Assembly: GCF_011355085.1 (NCBI RefSeq)
Contig: NZ_VXCP01000035.1
Span: 44,631 to 108,630, forward strand
Source of the DNA: Pseudomonas akapageensis
GTDB lineage: Bacteria; Pseudomonadota; Gammaproteobacteria; Pseudomonadales; Pseudomonadaceae
DNA length: 64,000 bases
Direction: 5' to 3'
In this document: one piece after another, positions 18,728 to 29,821 of the stretch
Layout: each line of letters opens with the position of its first letter
Numbering within the stretch: position 1 is the stretch's first letter
Position numbers and translations under genes: made by a program
Notes under the pieces: model-generated
What the model saw: only the letters and a program-made list of their open reading frames with translations
Databases searched by the model: none
Told to the model about the DNA's origin: nothing

Positions 18728-19213
18728 TCAGTCGCGGAAGTTGTTGAACTGCAGCGGCATGCCGAATTCCTTGGCGCGCAAGGCGGCGATGGCTTCCTGC
18801 AGGTCATCACGCTTCTTGCCGGTGACACGCACCTGCTCACCCTGGATCGCGGCCTGCACCTTCAGCTTGGCGTCCTTGATATGAGCGACAATCTTCTTCG
18901 CGAGTTCCTTATCGATACCTTCCTTGAGCACGGCTTCCTGTTTCACGACCTTGCCCGAGGCGTAAGCGTCCTTGATTTCAAGGCACTGAACGTCGATCTT
19001 GCGCTTGACCAGCGCGAGCTTGAGGATCTCGATCATCGCCTCCAACTGGAAGTCGGCCTCGGCGGTCAGGTTCACGGTCAGTTCCTTTTCCTTGAACTCG
19101 AAGCTGCCCTTGCCCTTCAAGTCATAGCGGCGATCCAGTTCCTTGACGGCGTTCTCGACAGCATTGGTGACTTCGTGCTTGTCCAGTTCGGATACCACGT
19201 CGAACGACGGCAT
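18728..19213 (-). CDS. YajQ family nucleotide/c-di-GMP-binding protein
   Basis: A 161-aa protein beginning MPSFDVVSELDKHEV, with the two ferredoxin-like RNP-type halves of the YajQ family and the internal repeat-like KLKVQAAIQGEQVRVTGKKRDDLQ. Members bind cyclic di-GMP in Xanthomonas and Pseudomonas and affect virulence and stress responses. ATG 19213 is chosen; a longer frame to 19261 is non-conserved. Divergent from the PanE-like gene. Confidence 0.93.
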   Translation of the reverse strand: MPSFDVVSELDKHEVTNAVENAVKELDRRYDLKGKGSFEFKEKELTVNLTAEADFQLEAMIEILKLALVKRKIDVQCLEIKDAYASGKVVKQEAVLKEGIDKELAKKIVAHIKDAKLKVQAAIQGEQVRVTGKKRDDLQEAIAALRAKEFGMPLQFNNFRD

Positions 19214-19383
19214 GTAATTTCTCCATAATAAACGGCGCAGCTCAGCATACAGATGGAGCACGCCTGGTTTGACGGTTAAAATGCAGAGCCATTATAACGG
19301 CTGCCAGCATTGCGAATTGCCCTTGATGGGCTTTATTCCACCCGACATTGCGAGACTGCCATGCCAACTGCGAAACACGCTCG

Positions 19384-20301
19384 ATGAGCCGTACCTGGCA
19401 TATCCTCGGTGCCGGTAGCCTGGGTAGCCTTTGGGCCTGTCGTCTCGCGCGGGGAGGCCTGCCGGTGCACTTGATTCTGCGCGATGCCCAACGGCTCCAG
19501 GCCTACCAGGCCGCAGGCGGCCTGACCCTGGTGGAACAGGGCCGCAGCCAGACCCTGGCGATCCCCGCCGAAACACCCGACGCCACCACCCCGATTCATC
19601 GCCTGCTGGTCGCCTGCAAAGCCTATGACGCCGAACAGGCGGTTGCACGCCTGGCACCACGCCTGGCCCGCGATGCCGAGCTGATCCTGCTGCAGAACGG
19701 CCTGGGCAGCCAGGAAGCGGTGGCGGCAGCGGTGCCCAAGGCGCGCTGCATCGTTGCCTCCAGCACCGAGGGTGCATTTCGCGAAGCCGACTGGAAGGTC
19801 GTGTTTGCCGGGCACGGTTTCAACTGGCTCGGCGATCCGGGCAACCCTGCCCCTCCCGACTGGTTGCGCGATCTGCACGACAGCGGCATCCCCCATCAAT
19901 GGACACCGGATATCCTCACCCGGCTCTGGCGCAAGCTGGCGTTGAACTGCGCAATCAATCCGCTGACGGTGCTGCACGATTGCCGCAACGGTGGCCTGCA
20001 GGCGCACCATTGCGAAGTCGCCACCCTGTGCGCCGAGCTCAGCGAGTTGCTGCAACAGTGCGGGCAACCGCAAGCAGCACTGGAGCTGCAGCAGGAAGTC
20101 GAACGGGTAATCCTGGCGACCGCCGCCAACTACTCGTCCATGCACCAGGACGTCAGTCAGGGCCGCCGAACCGAGATCAGTTATCTGCTGGGGTACGCCT
20201 GCCGGGTCGCCGCTCGCCATCGTTGCCGGCTGCCACACCTGGAGCGGCTCCATCGACGCCTGATCGAACACTTGAACGCACGTGGATTGCCCAGCGACTG
20301 A
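19384..20301 (+). CDS. Putative 2-dehydropantoate 2-reductase (PanE-like)
   Basis: A 305-aa NADPH-dependent ketopantoate reductase homologue: N-terminal Rossmann loop GAGSLGSLWACRL (residues 9-21), the VACKAYD segment with the catalytic-type Lys, and the C-terminal helical domain with RKLALNCAINPLTVL. The family reduces 2-dehydropantoate to pantoate for pantothenate/CoA synthesis. Pseudomonads carry several PanE-like paralogues, so the pathway role is probable rather than certain. ATG 19384 has only a weak ribosome site; upstream codons are TTG. Confidence 0.82.
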   Translation: MSRTWHILGAGSLGSLWACRLARGGLPVHLILRDAQRLQAYQAAGGLTLVEQGRSQTLAIPAETPDATTPIHRLLVACKAYDAEQAVARLAPRLARDAELILLQNGLGSQEAVAAAVPKARCIVASSTEGAFREADWKVVFAGHGFNWLGDPGNPAPPDWLRDLHDSGIPHQWTPDILTRLWRKLALNCAINPLTVLHDCRNGGLQAHHCEVATLCAELSELLQQCGQPQAALELQQEVERVILATAANYSSMHQDVSQGRRTEISYLLGYACRVAARHRCRLPHLERLHRRLIEHLNARGLPSD

Positions 20302-20352
20302 GGGCGGCGTTACCCTGCCCTTACATTCACAGCACAAGACCAGAGCCTGACC

Positions 20353-22389
20353 ATGCACTTGCGCGAACGCCTGGAAAACCTGCCGGTCGGCCAGAAACTG
20401 CTGGCCGCCCTGCTCGTACTGCTGATCACCATCCTGCTGGTCGCCAACTTGACGTTTATCAGTGCCGCCTACTGGATCTCGCAGGAAAGCATGGCCCCCC
20501 AGGCCTTGCAGACCATTGGTCGGCTGGTGTCCAACCCGGGGCTGGCGGAGAAGGCGCTGGACTCCGAGATCTCGGCCGAGGCATTGCTCAACGAGCTCAA
20601 CAGTTACACGCCGCTGCGTGCAGCGGCCCTTTATGACGAACAGGGCAATCTGCTCGCGCAGCTGCAGCACGGCGATAAACTGAGCTTGCCCAAACGCTTC
20701 CGGCATATCGAAAACTGGCGGATCACCGAATTTCGCAGCACCCAGGTGATTACCCTGCAACGCCCCGGCAAGGCTCCGGGGCATCTGTTGCTGGTCGCCA
20801 GCAGCGAGCTGCCGGTGGCGTTCTATACCGGAACCCTGACAGCCAGCCTGGGGATCCTGGTGTTCAGCGTGCTGCTGTGGTTGATCATTGCGCAACAGAT
20901 CAAGCGCCTGATTACCCAACCGATCCATCGGCTCGAAGAATTGTCGCGCCAGGTAACCCGCGAAGAAAACTATGCCCTGCGCGCCCTGCCCGGCAACCAC
21001 GATGAAATCGGCAGCCTGGCCGAGGCATTCAACACCATGCTTTCGCGCATCGAAGCGCGCGAGCAGCAACTCAAGCGTGCACGCGACGAGTCCCAGGCCG
21101 CCTTCGACCAGGCCCAGGGCCTGGCCGAGGAAACCCGGCATACCAACCGCAAGCTGGAACTCGAAGTACAGGTACGCAGCAAGATCGAGAAGAAACTCAC
21201 CGGCTTTCAGAACTACCTCAACAGCATCATCGACTCCATGCCTTCAGCCCTGATTGCGCTGGACGAGCAGCTGTACGTCACCCAATGGAACCAGGAGGCC
21301 AGCGCCCTTTCCGGCACGGCGCTGGACGATGCCCTCAATCAGCCGATCTACCTTGCCTTCGAGCCGCTCAAACCTTTCTTGCCGCAACTGAAAAACACTG
21401 TCGAACGCCACAGCGTGGCGAAGATCGAGCGGGTCACCTGGACCAAGGACGATGTCCCCCACTACTACGCGCTGACGTTCTACCCATTGATGGGCGGCGC
21501 AGGCCGGGGCGTGGTCATCCGGATCGACGACATCACCCAGCGCCTGTCGCTTGAGGAAATGATGGTGCAGTCGGAGAAAATGCTTTCGGTTGGCGGCCTT
21601 GCCGCCGGCATGGCCCATGAGATCAACAATCCCTTGGGCGCCATTTTGCATAACGTCCAGAACATTCGCCGTCGGCTATCGCCGGATCTGCCGAAAAACC
21701 TCGAACAGGCCAGCGAAGCCGGCATCGACTTGCCGACCGTCAATGCCTACCTGCAAAACCGCGAGGTCCCGCAGTTGCTCGATGGCATCCAGCAAGCCGG
21801 GGCACGCGCCGCGAAAATCGTCACCCACATGCTCAGCTTCAGCCGCCGCAGCAACCGCCAGATGGCGCCCTGCGATTTGCCGGCACTGATCGACCAGGCC
21901 GTCGAGATCGCCGGCAACGACTTCGACCTGACCGTTGGCTTCGATTTCAAGGGCCAGGCCATCACCCGGCAATTCGATCCCGACCTCGGGCCAGTGCCGG
22001 GCACCGCCAACGAACTCGAGCAGGTGCTGCTCAACCTGCTGAAAAATGCCGCGCAAGCCATCCACCAGCGTGAAGACGACAGGGAGCCGGGGCGCATCAC
22101 CCTGCGCACCCGGTTCAACCCGCCATGGGCCGAGATCCAGGTGGAGGACAACGGCATCGGCATGTCGGAAAGTGTCCGCAAACGTATCTTCGAGCCGTTT
22201 TTCACCACCAAGGAAATCGGCCAGGGTACCGGGCTGGGCCTGTCCGTTTCGTATTTCATCATCACCAACAACCACAAGGGTCAGATGGAAGTGCAGTCAA
22301 CGCCGGGGCAAGGCACCTGCTTCACCTTGCGTCTGCCGCTGGCCAGCACCCTGGTAACACCTGAACCCACTACCAACGCGGAGTCATGA
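20353..22389 (+). CDS. PAS-domain sensor histidine kinase
   Basis: A 678-aa membrane kinase: TM1 about residues 16-42, a periplasmic domain of about 110 residues, TM2 about 157-180, HAMP, a coiled coil (about 230-285), a PAS domain (SIIDSMPSALIALDEQLYV onwards), a dimerisation helix with His422 in AAGMAHEINNP, and an ATPase domain (NLLKNAAQAI, EDNGIGMSE, GTGLGLSVSY). No response-regulator gene is adjacent, so its partner is unknown. The stop overlaps the start of the next gene (ATGA), giving coupling with the cobalamin adenosyltransferase. Confidence 0.88.
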   Translation: MHLRERLENLPVGQKLLAALLVLLITILLVANLTFISAAYWISQESMAPQALQTIGRLVSNPGLAEKALDSEISAEALLNELNSYTPLRAAALYDEQGNLLAQLQHGDKLSLPKRFRHIENWRITEFRSTQVITLQRPGKAPGHLLLVASSELPVAFYTGTLTASLGILVFSVLLWLIIAQQIKRLITQPIHRLEELSRQVTREENYALRALPGNHDEIGSLAEAFNTMLSRIEAREQQLKRARDESQAAFDQAQGLAEETRHTNRKLELEVQVRSKIEKKLTGFQNYLNSIIDSMPSALIALDEQLYVTQWNQEASALSGTALDDALNQPIYLAFEPLKPFLPQLKNTVERHSVAKIERVTWTKDDVPHYYALTFYPLMGGAGRGVVIRIDDITQRLSLEEMMVQSEKMLSVGGLAAGMAHEINNPLGAILHNVQNIRRRLSPDLPKNLEQASEAGIDLPTVNAYLQNREVPQLLDGIQQAGARAAKIVTHMLSFSRRSNRQMAPCDLPALIDQAVEIAGNDFDLTVGFDFKGQAITRQFDPDLGPVPGTANELEQVLLNLLKNAAQAIHQREDDREPGRITLRTRFNPPWAEIQVEDNGIGMSESVRKRIFEPFFTTKEIGQGTGLGLSVSYFIITNNHKGQMEVQSTPGQGTCFTLRLPLASTLVTPEPTTNAES

Positions 22390-22955
22390 GCATGGGTTTT
22401 CGCCTGTCGAAGATCTACACACGCACCGGCGACAAGGGTCAGACCGGCCTGGGCGACGGTCGCCGGGTACCCAAGAATCACCCGCGGATCGAAGCGATCG
22501 GCGAAGTCGACACGCTCAACAGTCAGCTGGGGCTTTTGTTGGCCGGGCTGACCGAGCACCCGGCCATGGCTGAGCTGATCGAAGTGTTGGCACCCTGCCA
22601 GCATCGCTTGTTCGACCTTGGCGGTGAGTTGGCGATGCCGGTTTATCAGGCACTGAACGAGGCCGAAGTACAGCGACTGGAAACGGCGATCGACTGCTGG
22701 AACGAGGAATTGGGGCCGCTGGAAAACTTCATCCTGCCGGGTGGTTCGACGCTGATTGCACAGGCTCATGTGTGCCGCAGCCTGGCGCGCAGTGCCGAGC
22801 GGCGTTGTCAGGAGCTGAATGCCGAAGAGCCTTTGGCGGGGGTGGGGTTGGCTTATATCAATCGGCTGTCGGATTTGTTGTTTGTGGCGGCCAGGCTAAT
22901 TGCGCGACGTCAGGGGATTGCCGAGATACTTTGGCAGGCTGCTGTGAAACCTTGA
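22386..22955 (+). CDS. Cob(I)yrinic acid a,c-diamide adenosyltransferase (PduO type)
   Basis: A 189-aa ATP:corrinoid adenosyltransferase. The N-terminal ATP loop YTRTGDKGQTGLGDG and the helix with RSLARSAERRCQ are diagnostic of the PduO family, which makes adenosylcobalamin from cob(I)alamin. ATG 22386 overlaps the kinase stop; a second ATG at 22392 is also possible. Coupling with a kinase gene is positional and does not imply shared function. Confidence 0.9.
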   Translation: MSMGFRLSKIYTRTGDKGQTGLGDGRRVPKNHPRIEAIGEVDTLNSQLGLLLAGLTEHPAMAELIEVLAPCQHRLFDLGGELAMPVYQALNEAEVQRLETAIDCWNEELGPLENFILPGGSTLIAQAHVCRSLARSAERRCQELNAEEPLAGVGLAYINRLSDLLFVAARLIARRQGIAEILWQAAVKP

Positions 22956-22962
22956 GGGCCTC

Positions 22963-23035
22963 ATCGCGGGCAAGCCCGCTCCCACAGGGTGCAATGTGCT
23001 CCGCTGTACCCTGTGGGAGCTGGCTTGCCAGCGAT
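22963..23035. repeat. REP doublet (inverted pair)
   Basis: ATCGCGGGCAAGCCCGCTCC..ACAGGG and the inverse copy GTGGGAGCTGGCTTGCCAGCGAT face each other with a 17-bp gap, between convergent genes. The same element recurs at 24681-24754. Typical Pseudomonas REP/REPIN. Confidence 0.92.
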
Positions 23036-23060
23036 CGAGTGCGAAACACTCGCCGTTACA

Positions 23061-24005
23061 TCAAACCTCAGGCCAGAAAGCCCGAATCCCCGCCACACCC
23101 TGCGCACCAATCCCCCACGCCCGCTGGCGGTCCTCGGCCGAGACACCACCGAGCAGGAACACCGGTTTATTGAACCCGTCCACCAACTGACCGGCCTGTT
23201 CCCAACCCAACGGCTGAGCCTCGGGATGGGTCTGGGTCTCCTGCACCGGGGACAGGGTGACGAAATCGACGCCCATCTGCTCGGCCAGCGCCAGTTCTTC
23301 AGCGTTGTGACAGGAAGCAGCCAGCCAACGCTCCTCAGGGAACGGACGCCCACTGCTGGCGTATTTGCGCAGCTGAGTCGACGTCAGGTGCCAACCGGCC
23401 GCCGGGAAGTCTCCCAGCCACTCCAGAGGGCCCTTGAGCATCAATTGCGCCTTGCCGGCGCACAAGCCCACGGCATCGACCGCCAGATCGCGGTACTGCG
23501 GGTCGTACATGTTCGGTGCACGCAGCTGAATCAGTTTGATCCCGCCGGCAATGGCTTTCTGCATGCCACGCAGCAAGGGTCCGATTTCCAGACCGTCGGG
23601 CGTAATCAGGTATTCGCCCGGCAGACTCGCGGCGGCAACGATCGGCTTGTTGGCTTCGGGAAAATCGTAGTTCGGCAATTCCCGGGCGGTGACCCAGGCC
23701 AGCGGCTGACCTTCAGCCCCGTGGGGCTCGCCAGTGAAGCTCGAGACCTCCCAGACATCCAGCAGCACCTGTTTGTCCGGGTAGTCATGCCTGACCTTGA
23801 TCAGGGGTCGGGCGCTGGTGACGACAATCCCCAGCTCCTCGTTCAACTCACGCGCCAGGGCCAGCTCAACCGCTTCGCCGTCTTCGACCTTGCCCCCGGG
23901 AAACTCCCACAAGCCGCCCTGGTGCTGGGTATCGGCACGCCGGGCAATCAGAATTCTACCGTCCTGGCCACGGATTACCGCCGCAGCCACATGCACGCGT
24001 TTCAC
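23061..24005 (-). CDS. Nudix hydrolase fused to a thiamine-phosphate-synthase-like domain
   Basis: A 314-aa two-domain protein. Residues about 1-130 are a MutT-type Nudix domain with the full box G-x5-E-x7-REL-x-EE-x-GI (GGKVEDGE..RELNEELGI); such domains remove oxidised nucleotides like 8-oxo-dGTP. Residues about 145-314 form a TIM-barrel related to ThiE (GGIKLIQLRAPNM, VDFVTLSPV, LGGVSAED). The role of the second domain is not established. The GTG start at 24005 overlaps the GST stop (GTGA), so the two are translationally coupled. Confidence 0.88.
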   Translation of the reverse strand: MKRVHVAAAVIRGQDGRILIARRADTQHQGGLWEFPGGKVEDGEAVELALARELNEELGIVVTSARPLIKVRHDYPDKQVLLDVWEVSSFTGEPHGAEGQPLAWVTARELPNYDFPEANKPIVAAASLPGEYLITPDGLEIGPLLRGMQKAIAGGIKLIQLRAPNMYDPQYRDLAVDAVGLCAGKAQLMLKGPLEWLGDFPAAGWHLTSTQLRKYASSGRPFPEERWLAASCHNAEELALAEQMGVDFVTLSPVQETQTHPEAQPLGWEQAGQLVDGFNKPVFLLGGVSAEDRQRAWGIGAQGVAGIRAFWPEV

Positions 24006-24634
24006 TCTGCACGCTCCTTCAGACCTTCCCGCTGCCAGGCCTGGAAGGCTGGCCACTGATAGATGGTTTCAACGTAGGCCTGGGCCTCGACGGGCAAGAC
24101 CACACGGTAAGTCTTCAGACGCACGGCGATCGGCGCGAAGAACGCATCGGCCAGGCTCACCTTGCCGAACAGGTAAGGCCCGCTCTCCTTCGCTGCCGCA
24201 CGGCATTCGGCCCACAGTGCGACCATGCGGTCGATATCGGCCTGCACATCGGCAGGCATCGGGGTCAGTGCCTGGTCGCGGCTCAGGTCGAACGGCATGT
24301 TGCTGCGCATGGCGAAGAAACCGCTGTGCATCTGCGCGCAAGCCGAACGGGCCTGGGCTCGGGCAGCGATATCCTGCGGCCACAGCTGCGCCTGTGGAAA
24401 ACGCTCGTTGAGGTATTCGGCGATGGCCAGGGAATCAGCGATGGTGCCGTGCTCGCATTTGAGCAACGGGACTTTGCCGGTAGGTGCGTGCTCGAGCAGC
24501 CGCGCAGTGGTGTCGGGCTGGTTGAGCTTGATGATTTGTTCGGTGTAGGGGGCTCCGGTCAGCTCCACTGCCAGGACGGCACGCAGGGACCAGGAAGAGT
24601 ACAGCTTGTCGCCGATGATCAGGTGAAAGCTCAT
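24002..24634 (-). CDS. Glutathione S-transferase family protein
   Basis: A 210-aa protein with an N-terminal thioredoxin-like domain (MSFHLIIGDKLYSSWSLRAVL; the SSWS motif supplies the active-site Ser) including the cis-Pro segment TGKVPLL and ESLAIAEY-like ADSLAIAEYL, and an all-helical C-terminal domain. The start is ATG 24634; an in-frame extension to 24763 is only translated REP sequence. Coupled to the downstream Nudix fusion. Substrate unknown. Confidence 0.9.
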   Translation of the reverse strand: MSFHLIIGDKLYSSWSLRAVLAVELTGAPYTEQIIKLNQPDTTARLLEHAPTGKVPLLKCEHGTIADSLAIAEYLNERFPQAQLWPQDIAARAQARSACAQMHSGFFAMRSNMPFDLSRDQALTPMPADVQADIDRMVALWAECRAAAKESGPYLFGKVSLADAFFAPIAVRLKTYRVVLPVEAQAYVETIYQWPAFQAWQREGLKERAE

Positions 24635-24680
24635 GGTTCGGCTCCTTTGGGATAGAGGAAATGAAGGTCCTTCGGACCTT

Positions 24681-24754
24681 ATCGCTGGCAAGCCAGCTCC
24701 CACAGGGGTTATGCGGTGTGCACCAAACCTTGTGGGAGCGGGCTTGCCCGCGAT
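24681..24754. repeat. REP doublet (inverted pair)
   Basis: ATCGCTGGCAAGCCAGCTCC and the inverse TGTGGGAGCGGGCTTGCCCGCGAT face each other; the same family as 22963-23035. Small extra hairpins flank it (GGTCCTTCGGACC at 24666-24678 and GGCCGCATAGCGGCC near 24757-24771). It lies between argJ and the GST gene, which share a strand. Confidence 0.9.
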
Positions 24755-24778
24755 CGGCCGCATAGCGGCCGCTAAATA

Positions 24779-25996
24779 TCAGGACCGGTATTCAGCGTTG
24801 ATCTTCACATACTCATGCGACAGATCGGTGGTCCAGATCGTCTCGCTGCACTCACCACGCCCCAGCTCGATGCGAATGGTGATTTCCTCTTTGGCCATCA
24901 CTGCCGCGCCCTGCTCTTCGGTATAGCTGGCGCTGCGACCGCCGCGGCTGGCGATGCAGACATCACCCAGGAAGACGTCGATCAGGCTTACGTCCAGGTT
25001 GGGCACGCCAGCATAGCCAACCGCCGCCAGGATGCGACCCCAGTTCGGGTCGGAGGCGAACAGCGCGGTCTTGATCAGTGGCGAGTGGGCAACGGCATAA
25101 CCGACGTCCAGGCACTCCTGATGGTTGCCGCCGCCGTTGACTTGAACGGTCACGAACTTGGTTGCGCCTTCGCCGTCACGCACGATGGCCTGGGCCACTT
25201 CCATGCAGACCTCGAACACTGCCTGTTTCAGCGCTGCGTACAGCGGGCCGCTGGCCTCGGCGATTTCAGGCACGGCGGCCTTGCCGGTGGCAATCAGCAT
25301 GCAGCAATCGTTGGTCGACGTATCGCCATCGATGGTGATGCGGTTGAAGGATTTGTTCGCGCCATCGAACAGCAGGTTCTGCAGGATCGCCGGTGCCACC
25401 TTGGCGTCGGTGGCGATGTAGCCGAGCATGGTGGCCATGTTCGGGCGAATCATGCCCGCGCCCTTGCTGATGCCAGTGACGGTGACGGTCACGCCTTCAT
25501 GCTGGAACTGACGGCTGGCGCCCTTGGGCAGGGTATCGGTGGTCATGATGCCGGTGGCGGCTGCCGCCCAGTTATCCACAGACAGGTCGTCGAGGGCGGC
25601 CTGCAGGGCGCCTTCGATTTTTTCCACAGGCAGTGGCTCACCGATGACACCGGTGGAGTACGGCAACACGGCGCTTTCATCGACACCGGTCAGCTTCGCC
25701 AGGGTGGCGCAGGTGCGGGCGGCGTCCTTCAGGCCCTGCTCGCCGGTACCGGCGTTGGCATTGCCGGTGTTGGTCAACAGGTAACGTACGGTGCCTTTCA
25801 CACGCTGCTTGGACAGGATCACGGGGGCGGCGCAAAAGGCATTCAAGGTGAACACGCCCGCCACGCTGGAACCCTCGGCGCAGCGCATGACGACCACATC
25901 CTTGCGCCCCGGGCGCTTGATGCCCGCCGAAGCGATGCCGAGTTCGAAACCAGGTACCGGGTGCAACGTTGGCAAAGGACCAAGACCAACAGCCAT
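24779..25996 (-). CDS. argJ: Bifunctional ornithine acetyltransferase / N-acetylglutamate synthase
   Basis: A 405-aa arginine-biosynthesis enzyme that transfers acetyl from N-acetylornithine to glutamate in the cyclic pathway. It is made as a precursor that cuts itself before a Thr in the motif TGIMTTDTLPKG (Thr152 by my count), which becomes the N-terminal nucleophile of the beta chain. Other signatures: NTGNANAGTG and the C-terminal SHEYVKINAEYRS. Lies downstream of secA, separated by the secA terminator. Confidence 0.97.
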   Translation of the reverse strand: MAVGLGPLPTLHPVPGFELGIASAGIKRPGRKDVVVMRCAEGSSVAGVFTLNAFCAAPVILSKQRVKGTVRYLLTNTGNANAGTGEQGLKDAARTCATLAKLTGVDESAVLPYSTGVIGEPLPVEKIEGALQAALDDLSVDNWAAAATGIMTTDTLPKGASRQFQHEGVTVTVTGISKGAGMIRPNMATMLGYIATDAKVAPAILQNLLFDGANKSFNRITIDGDTSTNDCCMLIATGKAAVPEIAEASGPLYAALKQAVFEVCMEVAQAIVRDGEGATKFVTVQVNGGGNHQECLDVGYAVAHSPLIKTALFASDPNWGRILAAVGYAGVPNLDVSLIDVFLGDVCIASRGGRSASYTEEQGAAVMAKEEITIRIELGRGECSETIWTTDLSHEYVKINAEYRS

Positions 25997-26054
25997 GAAA
26001 GCGCTCCTAGAGAGGGATCTTCGCCGTATTCAACCATACGGCGCTTGAGATGGA

Positions 26055-26089
26055 AAAACGCCGCGACGGCTCGGGGCCGGTCGCGGCGA
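26055..26089 (-). terminator. secA terminator
   Basis: On the minus strand: stem CGCCGCGAC(C)GGC / GCCGTCGCGGCG with a short loop, followed by TTTTT. It lies 38 bp past the secA stop and before argJ. Confidence 0.85.
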
Positions 26090-26126
26090 GGTGTTCATAA
26101 AGCAGTATCAGAACCTGAGCAGATCT

Positions 26127-28865
<2,739 letters not shown>

Positions 28866-29170
28866 ATCGGCAGGATCTTCCACACGTAGGGATGGAGGGC
28901 GGCCCCGTGAGTCGCCCGTGCAGCCCTTATGGCCGCATGCGAACGAGCATTCTACCCGGAAACGATGGAGAGGAAAGTGGCTATTCCACGATGCTGGCGC
29001 AGCGTTGTGACGGGGCTTTTTTAAAATAAGGGCTTTTTCGTCAACTTCAAGCTTTCGAGCGCACAAGAATACGCTTTGGCACCTTTGCCCGCAGCGTAGG
29101 CATCCGGCAGAACAGGCACAGCGCAGGCATTCTGTTAACATGCAGGCTCTGTAACTTCAGGTTTCCTTGT
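28866..29170. other. Intergenic region between divergent secA and dciA-like genes
   Basis: A 305-bp gap. It must hold the promoters of both genes, but I could not pick -35/-10 pairs with confidence. An A/T-rich patch (29020-29045) is the likeliest core of the secA promoter. No small reading frame with a convincing ribosome site is seen, and no SecM-like arrest peptide. Confidence 0.5.
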
Positions 29171-29626
29171 ATGGCATTTCGCCCTCTTCCGGCCCGGGCG
29201 CCCGCCGTTTTATTGCGCGAAGCCAAGCCACTCAAAGCGCTGTTCAGTCAGGCTCAACGCCTGGCGCATCTACAGCGCTTGCTCGAAAGCCAACTGCAAC
29301 CCGCCGCCCGCGAACACTGCCATGTCGCTTCATGGCGCGAAGGCAGCCTGCTGCTGATTGTGACCGACGGTCACTGGGCCACGCGCCTGCGCTATCAACA
29401 GAAACGCCTGCAACGCCAACTCCAGGCCCTCGAAGAATTTTCCAGCCTGACCCGTATCCTGTTCAAGGTCCAACCGCCCACGGTGCAGAGCGGCGCGGCA
29501 GGGCATTCCATGGACCTTTCCAGCCAGGCGGCGGAAAGCATCCAGGCAACGGCCGAAGGCATCAGCGATCCCAAGCTGCGCGCAGCCCTTGAGCGTCTGG
29601 CCGCCCACGCCAAAGCCCGCGAATGA
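29171..29626 (+). CDS. DUF721 / DciA-family protein
   Basis: A 151-aa protein with the DUF721 pattern: N-terminal helices (LKALFSQAQRLAHLQRLLESQL), then a KH-like fold with CHVASWREGSLLLIVTDGHWATRLRYQQ and a helical tail. DciA is the bacterial replicative-helicase operator that helps DnaB at origins in species without DnaC, as in Pseudomonas. Single gene, divergent from secA, followed by a long palindromic repeat. Confidence 0.85.
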   Translation: MAFRPLPARAPAVLLREAKPLKALFSQAQRLAHLQRLLESQLQPAAREHCHVASWREGSLLLIVTDGHWATRLRYQQKRLQRQLQALEEFSSLTRILFKVQPPTVQSGAAGHSMDLSSQAAESIQATAEGISDPKLRAALERLAAHAKARE

Positions 29627-29635
29627 TGTGAGCTC

Positions 29636-29741
29636 CTCGTTCCCACGCTCCGCGTGGGAATGCATCCGGTGACGCTCTGCGTCGCGCCTGTCGACGCTGG
29701 AGCGTCTGGCACTGCATTCCCACGCGGAGCGTGGGAACGAG
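29636..29741. repeat. Long palindromic intergenic repeat (copy 2)
   Basis: Same outer arms as 9314-9424 (CTCGTTCCCACGC..GCGTGGGAATGC and inverse), with a different centre. It begins 9 bp after the dciA-like stop and ends just before the lpxC terminator. Confidence 0.85.
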
Positions 29742-29762
29742 AAAAATCGACCCTGCAGGCAT

Positions 29763-29796
29763 AAAAAAAGGCCACCCGAAGGCAGCCTTTAAAAAA
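29763..29796 (-). terminator. lpxC / dcw cluster terminator
   Basis: On the minus strand: AAAGGCTGCC-TTCG-GGTGGCCTTT followed by TTTT, a 10-bp stem with two G-T pairs and a UUCG tetraloop. It ends the transcription unit that finishes with lpxC. Confidence 0.85.
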
Positions 29797-29821
29797 CAAC
29801 TAAAGAAGAGAGAGTTTGTAC

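Noticed and set aside
28866..29141. 92-codon N-terminal extension of secA
   Set aside because: The extension is not SecA-like; SecA begins MFAPLLKKLFG at 28865.
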